Shown here: positions 1 to 11,070 of the stretch, piece after piece
How positions within the stretch are numbered: the first letter of the stretch is position 1
Layout: the number at the start of each line of letters is the position of its first letter
Origin: Erodium maritimum
Lineage: Eukaryota; Streptophyta; Magnoliopsida; Geraniales; Geraniaceae
Assembly: GCA_963921825.1 (NCBI GenBank)
Contig: OY997596.1
Location: 36,633,932 to 36,697,931 of the forward strand
Length of the DNA: 64,000 nt
Reading direction: 5' to 3'
Notes under the pieces: generated by a model
What the model was told of the DNA's origin: nothing
The model's input: the letters and a program-made list of their open reading frames with translations, nothing else
Databases searched by the model: none
Made by a program: the position numbers and the translations under genes

Positions 1-1591
1 TGGTTTGGAGAATTAGTCTTTATGGAAACAACTTTTGTGCACTAAGTATGGTTGGGATGCATCTGCTTGGGACTTGTCTAATTTCATGCTACACAATAGT
101 TTGAGCTTCTTGTCACATATTGGATCATTTTTATCCTCTCCTAATTTTTCTAATACCTTTGGGGTTGTGGGACTTCAATGGACTATGGTCTCTGGCAATA
201 GAGTTTTTTTTGGGGATGACATTCTGGATCTCACACTCTCCTCTCAAACACAGGTTCCAGAGGTTATACTATCTCAACCCGCAAAAAAGTGCACTGGTAT
301 CACAATTCTACTATAGTGGGGATTGGATTCTATACTTCAGAAGACACTAGAGGGGTTGGGAGAAGGGACATTTTGCTCTCCTAAGAAAACTACTTAACAA
401 TTTATGTCCCTTGTTCCTGGTGATAACAAGGTTACCTGGATCCTTGATGACAAAGGTTTTAGTGTTAAGAAAATATATCAAGCACTAGATGAACCTGAAA
501 ACTTGACTCTTGACTGGCCTTCTCTACTCCGGGCCCCTATTCTCCCTCCCAAGATTGCTGCATTTTCCTGGTTATTGTGTATGCAGATAGTGCCAACTAA
601 ATGTTATTTCTTGGCCAAAGGATTGTACACAAATGACATTTGGTGTCCTCTTTGTCATGAAGAACATGAGAAATTGGATCATATATTTATTGGTTGTAGA
701 GTGTCTTGGATCATCTAGACTTGTTGCTTAGAATGGTGAGGGTTATATGCAGCTTTTTGTGACTCCATCAAGGACTTGTTTATTGGCTGGAAGCATCTTC
801 ATCCCTCTAGGTATAAAAAACATTGGTTTATGTTGGCATCAATTGCGATATGGAGTATCTGGCTATGCAAGAATAATGTGATATTCAACAATCACTTTGA
901 GGAAACTAAGGTCATATTACAACACATTCAAAGTAACTCATTTCAGCTACTTTGGGCTAAATTCAAGCAGGGACTCTCATTTCCCTTTTCTTCTTGGATT
1001 TCTACTCCTAATCTCTGCAATTTCAAGGGTAACCCTCAGGGGAGGCTGCCTTGATTTGGTGAACTTGGTTTGTATTTGTGGCAGTGCAGGTTGGGGGGAA
1101 GTATATTTTTTATTCTTTACACTACTGAGATTGGTGTTTGGCTTCACTGTTGTGGTCTATGGAGAACTTGAGGACCGGTTTTCTGGTGTTGCACTGGTGT
1201 GGGATGTGTAATTTTTAGAGGGTATTAGTTCCTTTTTGGTTATGTTTTTATGGCAGATTGAAGATAGGTTGAGATTAATGGTGGGTTTCACTATCATAGT
1301 GGGATAGGGGCCTTGTTTCTGGTGTTTGTGGTGTAGTCCTGGGATTTCTTGTACCACAAGGCACGGGGTTGGGGCTTCATTTGTTGGCCCGGCTGGTGTT
1401 ACTTGCCTCTCAAGGAAACAGATTAGTTTGTTTGGGGTTACTTGCCTCTCAAGGCAAAGGTTTAGCTGAGTTCTCTTATAGTTGAAGCACAATTCCTAGT
1501 GTTAGAGATCAATTTGGATCTCTGTAAGTTGTATTTTACGTGTCCGTTTTTTCAAAGGCTAGGTTTATAAAAAGCAAAACTGTTGATAAAA
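1..1591 (+). mobile_element. LINE 3' part, running in from before the window
   Basis: 3' portion of a plant non-LTR retrotransposon. It holds the end of the ORF2 reading frame, a long GT-rich 3' region, and a tail ending in a gataaaaaaa stretch near 1585-1591. A small hairpin (TTGCCT 1442-1447 with AGGCAA 1452-1457) lies about 130 bases before the tail. The 5' part is outside the window, so a target duplication cannot be tested. A related copy lies on the minus strand at 45.2-46.5 kb. Family assignment rests on the zinc-binding region described in the next entry. Confidence 0.75.
404..1054 (+). pseudogene. LINE ORF2 C-terminal remnant with zf-RVT zinc-binding region
   Basis: C-terminal end of a LINE reverse-transcriptase protein, which normally copies element RNA at the nicked target. 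Residues from 404 to 718 match the plant zf-RVT region: a helix-rich PPKIAAFSWLL stretch, then WCPLC and a DHIFIGC motif that supply the C-x2-C...H...C zinc ligands. The frame stops at 718 and homologous sequence resumes from 776 (IAIWSIWLCKNNVIF, typical of this tail) to 1054, so at least one stop or frame break separates them. The minus-strand copy at 45614-46369 has the same order of motifs, which confirms the family. RNase H and polymerase domains would lie upstream of the window. The frame is not functional. Confidence 0.75.
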
Positions 1592-1639
1592 AAAGTATGA
1601 TAAATTTATTTTTATGATAGTATAATTGAAAATTTGAAA

Positions 1640-2310
1640 TTTATGATTTCAAACTATTTTAGGACTTTAATACCCTAATTACATATAGTCTAAAATAAAT
1701 TGTATTCGGGAGTGTTTGAACCATAGTTTTCCAAGAAAAATAAAATACAATAACTTAATCATCTATGTTAAATTACATGTATGCATTAAAACTATTTATT
1801 ACATACTAGAGTCATTTTTTATATTGGTGCACCATCAAACACCCGAAACATAAGAAATATATCCTAGCATATTACTACAGTTTTGAAACCACGTCATCGA
1901 TCAATTACTATGTGTATCAATGACAATTCCATTTTCTTACACCTTTCATTCCGTCGACGAATATTTCCACTGAAAAAACAAATATATCCATGAATCAAAT
2001 TTTGCAATTGGAAAGTTCATTAGAGTAAGGAAAGGTACAAAAAGATGAAATTTCGTAAATTTAGACATAAACTAATTAATGACGTAGTTTTGAAAATTTG
2101 ATAATATGCTAGGAATATATTTATTTTCTTTCGGATGTTTGATAGTGCACCAACATAATAAATGGATATATATATATATATATAATAAATGGATTTAATT
2201 CACTAAGTAATTTAACATATATGTTTAAGTTATTGTATTTTTATCTTGAACAATCATGGTTTGAATTCACCGTTAGATACAGTTTATTTTACATTATATC
2301 ATTATTATTA
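1640..2310. repeat. AT-rich foldback (MITE-like) element
   Basis: Two arms of roughly 230-280 bases are imperfect reverse complements. Left arm about 1655-1925, right arm about 2075-2310, with a spacer of about 150 bases. Matching blocks include aatacaataacttaa (left) against ttaagttattgtatt (right), and ggtgcaccatcaaacacccg against a diverged copy around 2130-2155. There is no coding sequence. The outer limits are fuzzy and I could not fix a target duplication, so the superfamily is open; Mutator-type or hAT-type MITEs are both possible. Confidence 0.55.
2166..2184. repeat. (AT)n microsatellite
   Basis: An uninterrupted AT dinucleotide run inside the right arm of the foldback element. Confidence 0.9.
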
Positions 2311-2596
2311 AAAAATATCTCATACTTTTAAGCATAACATTATACTTTTGACAGTGAAAAATTCACCATCTGTTTTATGCGTTTTGTTATTTCTAACCTT
2401 TAGATATACTTATATTTCAATTTGTATGCTTATAGATGGAAAATAGCTTAATCATATTTCTTTCCCGAAAAAAGGATATGGTGAAAATTATAACAATAAT
2501 ATGTTACAATACAATTTCAAGTTATCAAAATATTAATATAACATAAGGTTACCGTAAAACCCTAGCAGAGCTCTCTCTGCCGCAGCCCCTGACCTC

Positions 2597-2636
2597 CATG
2601 GCTATGGCCATGGTTTTTACCATGGCCTATGCCATG
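2597..2636 (+). promoter_or_regulatory. 5' hairpin around the ATG cluster of copy A
   Basis: CATGGC (2597-2602), TAT, GGCCATGGT (2606-2614), TTTT loop, ACCATGGCC (2619-2627), TAT, GCCATG (2631-2636): 15 base pairs with one symmetric internal loop. Copy C keeps GGCCATGGT/ACCATGGCC at 52070-52078 and 52083-52091. Copy B keeps the outer CCATGGC/GCCATGG and an inner TATGG/CCATA. Confidence 0.7.
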
Positions 2637-2978
2637 ACTTTGCTTCTCTATTCCCCACAGCCTCTCCTTCGCACTTTCCCTTTGGATCCTGCGAAGTTTT
2701 TTTCTGCTAGCATCTCCCGAGTTGGTTCGATCTACTCTCTGCGTCGGAGGTTTTCGTCTCTACAACCGTCGTCCCTGATGCTAACGCCGCAGCCCTTGAA
2801 GTCGCCACCACCCCTGCTGCCGTCGCCGCCTCTATTGTCGCCGCCGTCTCTGGTGCCGCCGGCATCCCTAGAGACGTCCTTGAGTTCGCAGCCGTCAGCT
2901 CTACAGCAGCCGGAGCGTCCTTCTCCCTGGCCTCCACCGCCGCACCTTCCTCGACCTCTTTCATGGTTATGGCTCTAG
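2598..2978 (+). pseudogene. Hydrophobic-start, Pro-rich ORF of retroposon copy A
   Basis: Open frame of 126 codons that starts at the first of several clustered ATGs inside the 5' hairpin. Its first 35 or so residues (MAMAMVFTMAYAMTLLL, then a TFPLDPAKF motif) recur in copies B and C in the same frame; the Pro/Ser-rich remainder does not. The start looks like a short membrane or signal-like segment. I do not recognise it as a known family. It could be ORF1-derived or a piece of host exon picked up by the element. Further downstream (3180-3390) another frame, EFVCADSLTI followed by IKDFPREGS, is shared with copy B, so the ancestral protein was longer and copy A is decayed. Confidence 0.4.
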
Positions 2979-3959
2979 CCAATCGAAAGGTTTTCTCATA
3001 GGTTCACATCCTGGATTACTTTCTCCTCAAGCATCGTCCCACTTCCTCTCAACCCTAGATCATCAAGTTCCCGGGCATACCACGACCTTGCTCTGGTTCC
3101 TGCTTCGGGTGGTACGAGATCTAGGGTTTCTCCTTTACAAAGGCCTCCGAGGTTTCGGCGTCAACCAACCTTCAAGCCGCCTGAATCCGTCGATGTCCCT
3201 GCAGCCGCCGCCGCCGAGTTTGTCTGTGCAGACTCGTTGACTATTGCACAAGGAATCAAGGATTTCCCTAGGGAGGGGAGCACCCGAGACTGGCGCTGGG
3301 AGGTTTCCCCACACAATGCTTTGCCTCCCACCATCATTATTACCGTCGTGGTCCCTTACGATCTCTGGTACCCCGTTCCTCCTCACCTGTCACGCCCCAA
3401 TTTCAGTAAACCGAACTCGGGACCCGAACGTTTTAAAACAATAAAACAATGAAACCTGTTTTGGATAAACACTTTAAAATATCCATTTAATTAATCAAAA
3501 TAATGTTTACAACTTAAAAATACGTCCCAACACGTGGACAAAAGTACAAGGTATCCGTCACTAGACTCAAAAGACAAAACCCGGACTCCGCTCCTAGCTC
3601 CACAAGCTTCGAGAGCTTCCCTAGTCCGTCCTGTGATCAGTACCTGTAGGAAAAGCAACTAGGGGTGAGCGTTCGCTCACCACCACAGATAACAGACTGA
3701 CTACGGCATAATTAGCAGACAATGCCGGTAACACTTACAACAACTCAACTACGGGGATCACCGTCCCCAACTCAAGTACTCTGACTGACAACCACCCACG
3801 GTGACCTTCCTCGAACGACTCAACACTCAAACATGTAAGTAGACCGACACAACGATCACGACCTCTTCCAAGGAAACAAAAGAAACTACGCAACACCAAA
3901 CAAGATCACAAAGGATCGCACACCAAACAAGATCACAAAGGATCGCAAACCAGCTGTTC

Positions 3960-4335
3960 AATAACCAATTCTATTTCTCTCGCCCTTTCCGATCCCAGTC
4001 GGGCCAGGCGGTCGACCTGTCAGTAACCATCTATGTATCTCGCCCTTTCCGATCCCAGTCGGTCCAGGCGGTCGACCTGTCTCAGTAACCTCTCTGTCCT
4101 TCGCTCTTTCCAACACAAAGTCGGTCCAGGCAGTCGACCTGTCTTACAACTTCTCTGTCCCTCGCTCTTTCCAACACAAAGTCGGTCCAGGCAGTCGACC
4201 TGTCTTACAACTTCTCTGTCCCTCGCTCTTTCCAACACAAAGTCGGTCCAGGCAGTCGACCTGTCTTACAACTTCTTTGTCCCTCGCTCTTTCCGATCCC
4301 AGTCGGTCCAGTCAGTCGACCTGTCTCAGTAACCT
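3960..4335. repeat. ~60-bp tandem repeat inside the LTR
   Basis: About six units of roughly 60 bases, each carrying tcggtccaggcagtcgacc followed by a cctcgctctttcc block. The unit is expanded here and absent from the matching part of the second LTR copy, so it varies between copies of the family. Confidence 0.8.
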
Positions 4336-4404
4336 CTCTCACTCAGGTAACCACAATCACAATCACAATTACAAGCAAGTTCAACAAACAGCAACACAGG
4401 TTCA

Positions 4405-5160
4405 ACACTCCACGGGCACTCATGGCCACCCAAGACACCAACCACAAACACGGACTCAACAGCCCCACGGGCACTCACGGCCTCCCAAGACACACCAACG
4501 ATAAAGACACGGGTTCAACAACCCCACAGGCACTCACGGCCTCCCAAGACACACCAACAGTAAGGACACAGGTTCAACAACCCCACAGGCACACACGGCC
4601 TCCCCAGACACCAACAGTCAAACACGGGCCCTCATGGCCACCCAAGACTCAACAGTCAAACACGGGCTCTCATGGCCACCCAAGACTCAACAGTCAACCA
4701 CGGGCTCTCATGGCCACCCAAGACTCGACAGTCAAACACGGGCTCTCATGGCCACCAAAGACACACCAACAGTAACTCACGGGCTCAACAACCCCACGGG
4801 CACTCACAGCCACTCAAACTACCAACAGTAAAGACACGGGTTCACAACCCCACGGGCACACATGGCCACCCAAAACACCAAAGGTAAAGACACGGGTTCA
4901 ACAACCCCACGGGCACTCATGGCCACCCCAAACTCAACAATAATACACGCTCGCAACTTACCGAGACTCTAACTCGTAAGCCAGCCAAAGAATGCTTGCA
5001 ACCTCCCCCGAGACTCTAACTCGGTCAGGCCAGCCAAAGACACCAACCTCAAAACACGGGCTCTCATGGCCACCCAAACACAAATAATAACACGGGCTCT
5101 CATGGCCACCCAAGACTCAACAGTCAAACACGGGCTCTCAAGGCCACCCAAGACACCAAT
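4405..5160. repeat. 38-50-bp tandem repeats inside the LTR
   Basis: Roughly 15 units built on 'cacgggctctcatggccac' or 'cacgggcactcatggccac' followed by 'ccaagac...caacagtaaa'. Unit length drifts from about 38 to about 50 bases. Open frames rich in His, Thr and Gly across this array come only from the repeat period. Confidence 0.8.
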
Positions 5161-7321
5161 AAACAAACAACCTCCAACTTAACCAAAGCCTCCAACAGTC
5201 CTAATATCAACAGTTCCTCATTCAACCTCCGGGCATGATCATATGCCTCCAGTACTCCTAATATCGATAAGTTCACAAACAACCTCCGGGCATGGTCATA
5301 TGCCTCCAGTAATTCTAACAACGCTAAGTTCTCTGTTCCTACGACACTACTAAGTGTCACATGCTTTTCCAATAATCACTACGTTCCCGTATCATGCATT
5401 TCTACTATTCGATAAACCTACTTAACCCACGACACCCCGGTGTCACATGCAATTCTATTGTTAACTTTCCCTAGTCAAGGCCGAGATCCGGCTACTTTTA
5501 CCTACCTCGTGAAGCGTGTCACAACCAATGCTCGCTCTCCAGCAATGCTCCAAATTTCCCGCTTAGCCTCCTCTTTCCACGGTAGGCGATACGGTCTACA
5601 ATTATTACAATTAACACACTTTTTAAGTAAGCAGGCGAAACCCGAATTTAAAGTATTAAACGCCCAAATGAAACCCCGACAATGTTGATCACTCCCAAAC
5701 TTCCCAATTACTCGACATTGTCGATAATGGACCCGGAAAGGCCCGATTCGCCCGACATGGCGAATCTGCCCGGGTTTTGAAAACGCCATTCCGGGGCTCC
5801 GAAAATTCCCGTTTTCGTTTCTACGGTCTTAGAATAATTCAAGGGTTCCTAGGCACTCGACGGAATCGAATTCCGACTTCCGAGTCATTTAATTAGCGTT
5901 TAAAGTTTCTAAACCCGTCAATTACAACTTTCACAATTTAAATCCAAATTTCGATCCGGGTGTGGATTAACTACTTGGGGATCGTCCTAAACCACCCGAA
6001 CACGAAAACCCGATACTCGGGCATGTGGGCCCTACCCGGCCACAATTAGGAAAATTTTCTTTTCGCCCCAAAACGTTCCTAACGAACCCCAAATCTCAAC
6101 CATTCATCTTTAAACCAATTCTAACCAAAACCCAACCATAATCAAACCGTTTAAACTCAAACCCTAAATTTCAAACGTACCAAAACAAAAATCGGTTAGG
6201 TGCTCACCGTAGAGAATGACGGGGTGAGCTCGATTCTTCAACCGTTGAGACGATCCGTCGGTCGGATTGTCGGGAAATCACAAAACTCTAACCTTTCTCC
6301 TTTCTTTTTCCTTTTCCTCCTTCTCTTTCTTCTCTCCACTTTCTCTCTCTACACAACTCTCCTTTTCTGAAAATGGACGTGTACTTCCCAATTTCCTTCC
6401 CTTTTGTTTTGTTTTAAAAAGTAACAAAATAATACTTAATTATAAACTAACACTATTGAAGTCTTCTCTTGTCTTGTCCAAAAACCTAACACCACCACAT
6501 AGTTGACATGTGGTCAAGTGGGTCCCACACCTTTTTGGAAAATATCTTCTAGATATTTTCCAATCAGATTCGCGAAATTCGAACGTTTCGGGCCCCGAAC
6601 GGGAACTTTTTCCAAGAAATTACGAAACTTCACGGGCTACAAGGAAACGGCTCAACTAAGATCGCTGCGACGATGTCTAAGCTTTTTGGATCCAAAACGG
6701 TCCTCGAATGGATCAAAACGTCGCTCGGTTGACTTTTCCAACGAAAAGTCAACATTTCCCAAATTGATCAGAAAGTTGCCCTGAGTCCCCCGGAACTCAC
6801 TTTGGTCGATAACGGGGTCAACTTAAGTCCGGTATGACCCTCGGGGTCCAATTCCGGTTCAGTTAAGTGTCTGCTCAATTTTTTTAAATTTTTCATGTTT
6901 TTCGCAGGTTTCACTAGCGTTGACCGGGAGTGGTTATTACATCACCGTCTTCTGTCATTGCCCAAGGGGCATCAAAATACCAATACCGTCGAGGATGGTT
7001 CATTTGTGAAAAGAATAACGAACATTCTTAAATGTTCTATGTCTGTTCTTCGTGGTCAGAGAGTCTCTGATGCACTGTCTTGTTATTACAAACATTAATG
7101 AATGTAATTTGCACCTTTCGCTCAAAATAAAAGTTATCAAAATATTTATGAATTTATTACCTCTTGTGTAACATGGTTTTGAATATAGATTTTTTAAAAT
7201 AATTATGTATTGGAAGTAGTCTCTTGCTTTTATTTTGAAGATTACGATACTGAATCTGACCCCAATGAATACCACCATATATTATGTATTTTTTTATCAG
7301 AACAATTATTCATTAGGTAGA

Positions 7322-8996
7322 TGTTGGGTCTCGAGGTAGGGTTGGAGATGAACCAACTCGCAGCGGAAAATCAAGGAAAACCAAGAGACGATTAAAACCA
7401 TGAAACAACTAATAAAAAAAGGATTCACAAGAGAAAAATTCAGCACTATTTCTTACCAAAACAAGAACACCGGTTAACGAATGATTGACTTGAGTCTCCA
7501 AGACGCCTACGTATCCACATGAGAATCAAAGCCACGTAGTTCTTCACTTTGAGGACTCAAGAACACAAAAATGGAGGTGGGAGCTTGCCAAACCCGAAAT
7601 TGCAAGGGAAGGGGGAGAGAAGTTGTGTTTCCTATTCTTGTCTAGTGTTTGTTATGTTGAAAAAAGATGACTTAAACATAACAAACCCCATACTTGTCCA
7701 ACTAAAGGCATGGGACAAGTAAGATGTAAATAGGACAAAGTATGACAAGACAAGATTGGGTTAGGTGGTGAATCACCAACACCTTAATCCTTGTCTTGCT
7801 TACTTAGTATTAATTAATCAAGACTTGATTAATTAGTTCCATGGGACTTGGTTGCATGCGCCTTTCATGGGCCTCATGGAACATGGCCCGTGGCCATTTC
7901 CAACGAGGTCCTGTGATTCGCTCATCGCCTCCAAGCCTTCCATACCAGAAATGTCCAACATTATCCGACGCGATCAATCCCAAGACTCCAAGCCTTGTCT
8001 CTCCTGGTAAAGTCCTATTTACTTACGGGCACATGACCCAAAACCCAGTTTTGGTCATTTCCCGAGACAACTCCCTTTCGGCCATTCTCCATAAATGTGT
8101 AAATGAGTTTCATCCTCCGGTGTGACCCTTAGATTTATGCATGTCAATAGATCAACGTAAAATCCCATTTTACTTAATCCTATTTAAGTGTAAACTAACG
8201 AGACTTTAGTATTGTCTGACACTGCATACGAATCGACCCTATCGATTCTAACCTTTTCGTCGTCCCTGTCATTATCCTTTTATCTCCGATATCCTGATTG
8301 AGATAAGGCATAGAGCCGTCATCCTTATTATTCTCAATCATTGTTCCTTGATATGTGAGATGACTGAAGATATGATACTCAGTATCATGTGCATGGCCAT
8401 GCTATTCTTTCAGTCACTCTCGATCAAGCGGCCGAGAACCGATATCATTCCCATACCTCAGTATGAGGGATAAATCCCTTAGCCGTCTTTCGTGTCACTC
8501 ATGTAGCCCGTCCCCAAGCCAATCCTGGCCGTTATGGAAGCCCTGTTACGGAAAACGTTAGGCTCAGGTCAAACTCAGTTGTTGACTACATAACGATCAC
8601 AAAGACTCCTTGGTCTAAGGATACATGACAAGATACGACAATGAATATGTTCATGACTTGATCTATGGCACATATTCATGTCGGGTCGTCCAATATCATG
8701 TCCCACATGATATCTATGATCAGACTCCGGAATCTCATTCCAATGACTAACAGAACGTAAGCCATAAAGAGCCATCTTTCATACTAGTCGCTTCTAGTGA
8801 AGCTTTGTTGACTAGGGACCCATCGAGTGTGATCTATCTCGATCTATGGTTCTATTCGCATGGTGTGCATAGATCAGAGCACACATCGATATATTACTCC
8901 AACACATAAGTAATATAAATTCGCTTTAATTTTATTGCTAACGATGATATATACATTTGGACATTTAGGATTGAACTACGGGCACTAAGACTAACA
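7322..8996 (-). mobile_element. Solo LTR, family 2 (1.68 kb)
   Basis: LTR fossil with TGTTGGG...CTAACA ends on the plus strand and a perfect 5-bp duplication GTAGA at 7317-7321 and 8997-9001. Reverse-complement copies stand at 15705-17392 and 57303-58988, and a diverged one at 33176-34757. None has an internal region in this window, so the superfamily cannot be read directly. The short ORF encoding MALYGLRSVSHWNEIPESD lies inside the LTR and repeats with it; it is not a gene. Confidence 0.85.
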
Positions 8997-9016
8997 GTAG
9001 AAACTATTAATCATTA

Positions 9017-9039
9017 TGTGGAAACCATTATTATTTTTA
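9017..9039. repeat. Target-site copy 1 of 3 (3' side of half-LINE H)
   Basis: 23-bp sequence starting TGTGGAAACCATTATT. It is identical to 14441-14463 and matches 23136-23150 over 15 bases. Together the three copies frame two LINE derivatives that lie head to tail. Confidence 0.8.
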
Positions 9040-10396
9040 AGCATAATTACATAACTTCACTGAATGAAAGATAGTGGGAACATTATAAAAATAAGGGAAA
9101 CAGATGAATAAAGAGTGAGGCGTAGTCCCGGACATAAAGTCGGGACACTAACTTTGTGATTACGATATCTGTCTATTCCATGTGACTTTAGAGGAGCTGT
9201 CACGCCCCAATTTCAGTAAACCGAATTCGGGACGCGAACGTTTTAAAAACATAGAACCACTTGAAACTTGTTTTCATTAACTCACTTTAAAATACCAGTT
9301 TAGTTCAACAAAATAATATTTACAACTTAAAATACGTCCCAACACGTGGACAAAAGTACAAGGTATCCGTCACTAGACTCAAAAGACAAAACTCGGACTC
9401 CGCTCCTAGCTCCACAAGCTTCGAGAGCTCACCTAGTCCGTCCCACGAACAGTACCTGTAGGAAAAGAAGCTAGGGGTGAGCGTTCGCTCACCACCACGG
9501 ATAACAGACTGACTACGGCATTATTAGCAGACAAGCAGGTAACACCAACAACGACTCAACACCGGGGAACACCACCCCCAACCCAAGTACTCTGACTGAA
9601 CAACCACCCACGGTGACCTTCCTCGAACGACTCAACACTCTGACACGTAAAGTAGACCTGACACAACGATTGACGACCTCTTCCAAGGACTCAAAAGAAG
9701 GTACGCAACACCAAACAACATCACAAGGGATCACACACCAACCAAGATCACAAAGGATCGCACACCAAAACAAGATCACAAAGGATCGCAAACCAGCAGC
9801 CAAGAACGCCCTCCCGGGACTCTAACCCGGTCAGGCCAACCCAAGAATGCTGCAACTTACCGGGACTCTAACCCGTAAGCCAGCCGGAAAATGCTGCAAC
9901 TTACCGAGACTCTAACTCGTAAGCCAGCCGAAGAATGTTGCAACTTACCGGGACTCTAACCCGCAAGCCAGCCAAAGTATGCTCACAAACCCAAACCACA
10001 CACGCGCGGCCAGGACCCCTTTATTGGCGGGCGGGCCCCCTACCCCGTCTGAACATGCAGACGCGTGTGATCGTGGACCCCCGTTTCATGAAGCGGGCCC
10101 CCAACCTCAGGTAACCACAATCACAGTCACAATCACAAACACAATCACAAGCAAGTTCAACAACCAGTAACAACACAGGTTCAACACTCACAGGCACTCA
10201 TGGCCACCAAGACACTAACAGTAAAACTCGGACTCAACAGCCCCACAGGCACTCACGGCCTCCCAAGACACACCGACAGTAAGACACGGACTCAACAGCC
10301 CCACAGGCACTCACGGCCTCCCAAGACACCAACCATAAAACACGCTTGCAACTTACCGAGACTCTAACTCGTAAGCCAGCTAAAGAAAGCTTGCAA

Positions 10397-10435
10397 CCCC
10401 CCCCCCCCCCCCCCCCCCACCCCCCCCCCCCCCCC
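10397..10435. repeat. Poly-C tract, 39 bases with one A
   Basis: The matching point in the first LTR copy (near 4990) is a five-C run between the same flanks (gcttgcaac / gagactctaactcgg). The tract is therefore an expansion of a short native run, or a sequencing or assembly effect at it. Confidence 0.85.
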
Positions 10436-10842
10436 TGAGACTCTAACTCGGTAGGCCAGCCAAGACACCAACCTTAGTACACGGGCTCTCAAGGCCACCC
10501 AAAACACCCAAGGTAAAGACACGGGTTCAACAACCCCACGGGCACTCATGGCCACCCAAAACTCAACATAAAACACGCTTGCAACTTACCGAGACTCTAA
10601 CTCGTAAGCCAGCTAAAACACCAACAGTAAAGTACGGGCTCTCAAGGCCACCCAAACACGAATAACAACACGGGCTCTCATGGCCACCCAAGACTCAACA
10701 ATAATAATACACGGGCTCTCAAGGCCACCCAAAACTCGATAATAAAACACGGGCTCTCAAGGCCACCCAAGACACCAAATAAACAATCAACCTCCGGCTT
10801 AACCAAAGCCTCCAACAGTCCTAATATCAACAGTTTCTCAAT

Positions 10843-11070
10843 CAACCTCCGGGCATGGTCATATGCCTCCAGTACTCCTAATATCGATAAGTTCACAAAC
10901 AACCTCCGGGCATGGTCATATGCCTCCAGTACTCCTAATATCGATAAGTTCACAAACAACCTCCGGGCATGGTCATATGCCTCCAGTACTCCTAATATCG
11001 ATAAGTTCACAAACAACCTCCGGGCATGGTCATATGCCTCCAGTAAATCAATTATCGCTAAGTTCTCTGC
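10843..11070. repeat. 57-bp tandem repeat, four units
   Basis: Units start at 10843, 10900, 10957 and 11014, each opening caacctccgggcatggtcat. The first LTR copy has only about two units at 5222-5335, so the array changed length after the copies separated. Confidence 0.9.

Larger units (their letters stand above)
3388..6941 (-). mobile_element. Solo LTR, gypsy-type, 3.55 kb (inside copy A)
   Basis: Fossil long terminal repeat with TG...CA ends (plus strand TGTCACGCCCC to GTTATTACA) and a 5-bp target duplication TCACC at 3383-3387 and 6942-6946. It interrupts retroposon copy A. No gag or pol is present, so it is a solo LTR left by LTR-LTR recombination. Length and termini resemble the large LTRs of plant chromoviruses such as Tekay/Del; that family call is inference. 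The minus orientation is inferred from the related LTR at 14808-19361, where the polypurine tract adjoins. A second copy is at 9198-12786. Confidence 0.8.
2535..7130 (+). mobile_element. Short LINE-derived retroposon, copy A (split by a solo LTR)
   Basis: Non-autonomous retroposon of about 1.04 kb once the nested LTR (3388-6941 plus 5 duplicated bases) is set aside. It is flanked by a 16-bp direct repeat AAGTTATCAAAATATT at 2519-2534 and 7131-7146, the mark of target-primed insertion. Sequence left of 3387 continues right of 6942: the other copies B and C read straight through this point. It has a strong 5' hairpin of CCATGG palindromes (2597-2636), a Pro/Ala-rich coding-like middle, and a 3' tail with a hairpin (7056-7070) ending GCACCTTTCGCTCAAAA. 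It encodes no endonuclease or reverse transcriptase. Related copies are B (29898-30777), C (51122-52173), and through the tail D and E. Confidence 0.8.

Noticed and set aside
4033-4332. Ser/Arg-rich repetitive frames at 4.0-4.8 kb
   Set aside because: They follow the ~60-bp and 38-50-bp repeat periods of the LTR and are open by composition only.
4405-5160. Direct repeats with regular spacing that look superficially CRISPR-like
   Set aside because: Units are contiguous with drifting length, l have no unique spacers, and sit in a plant LTR. It is a minisatellite.
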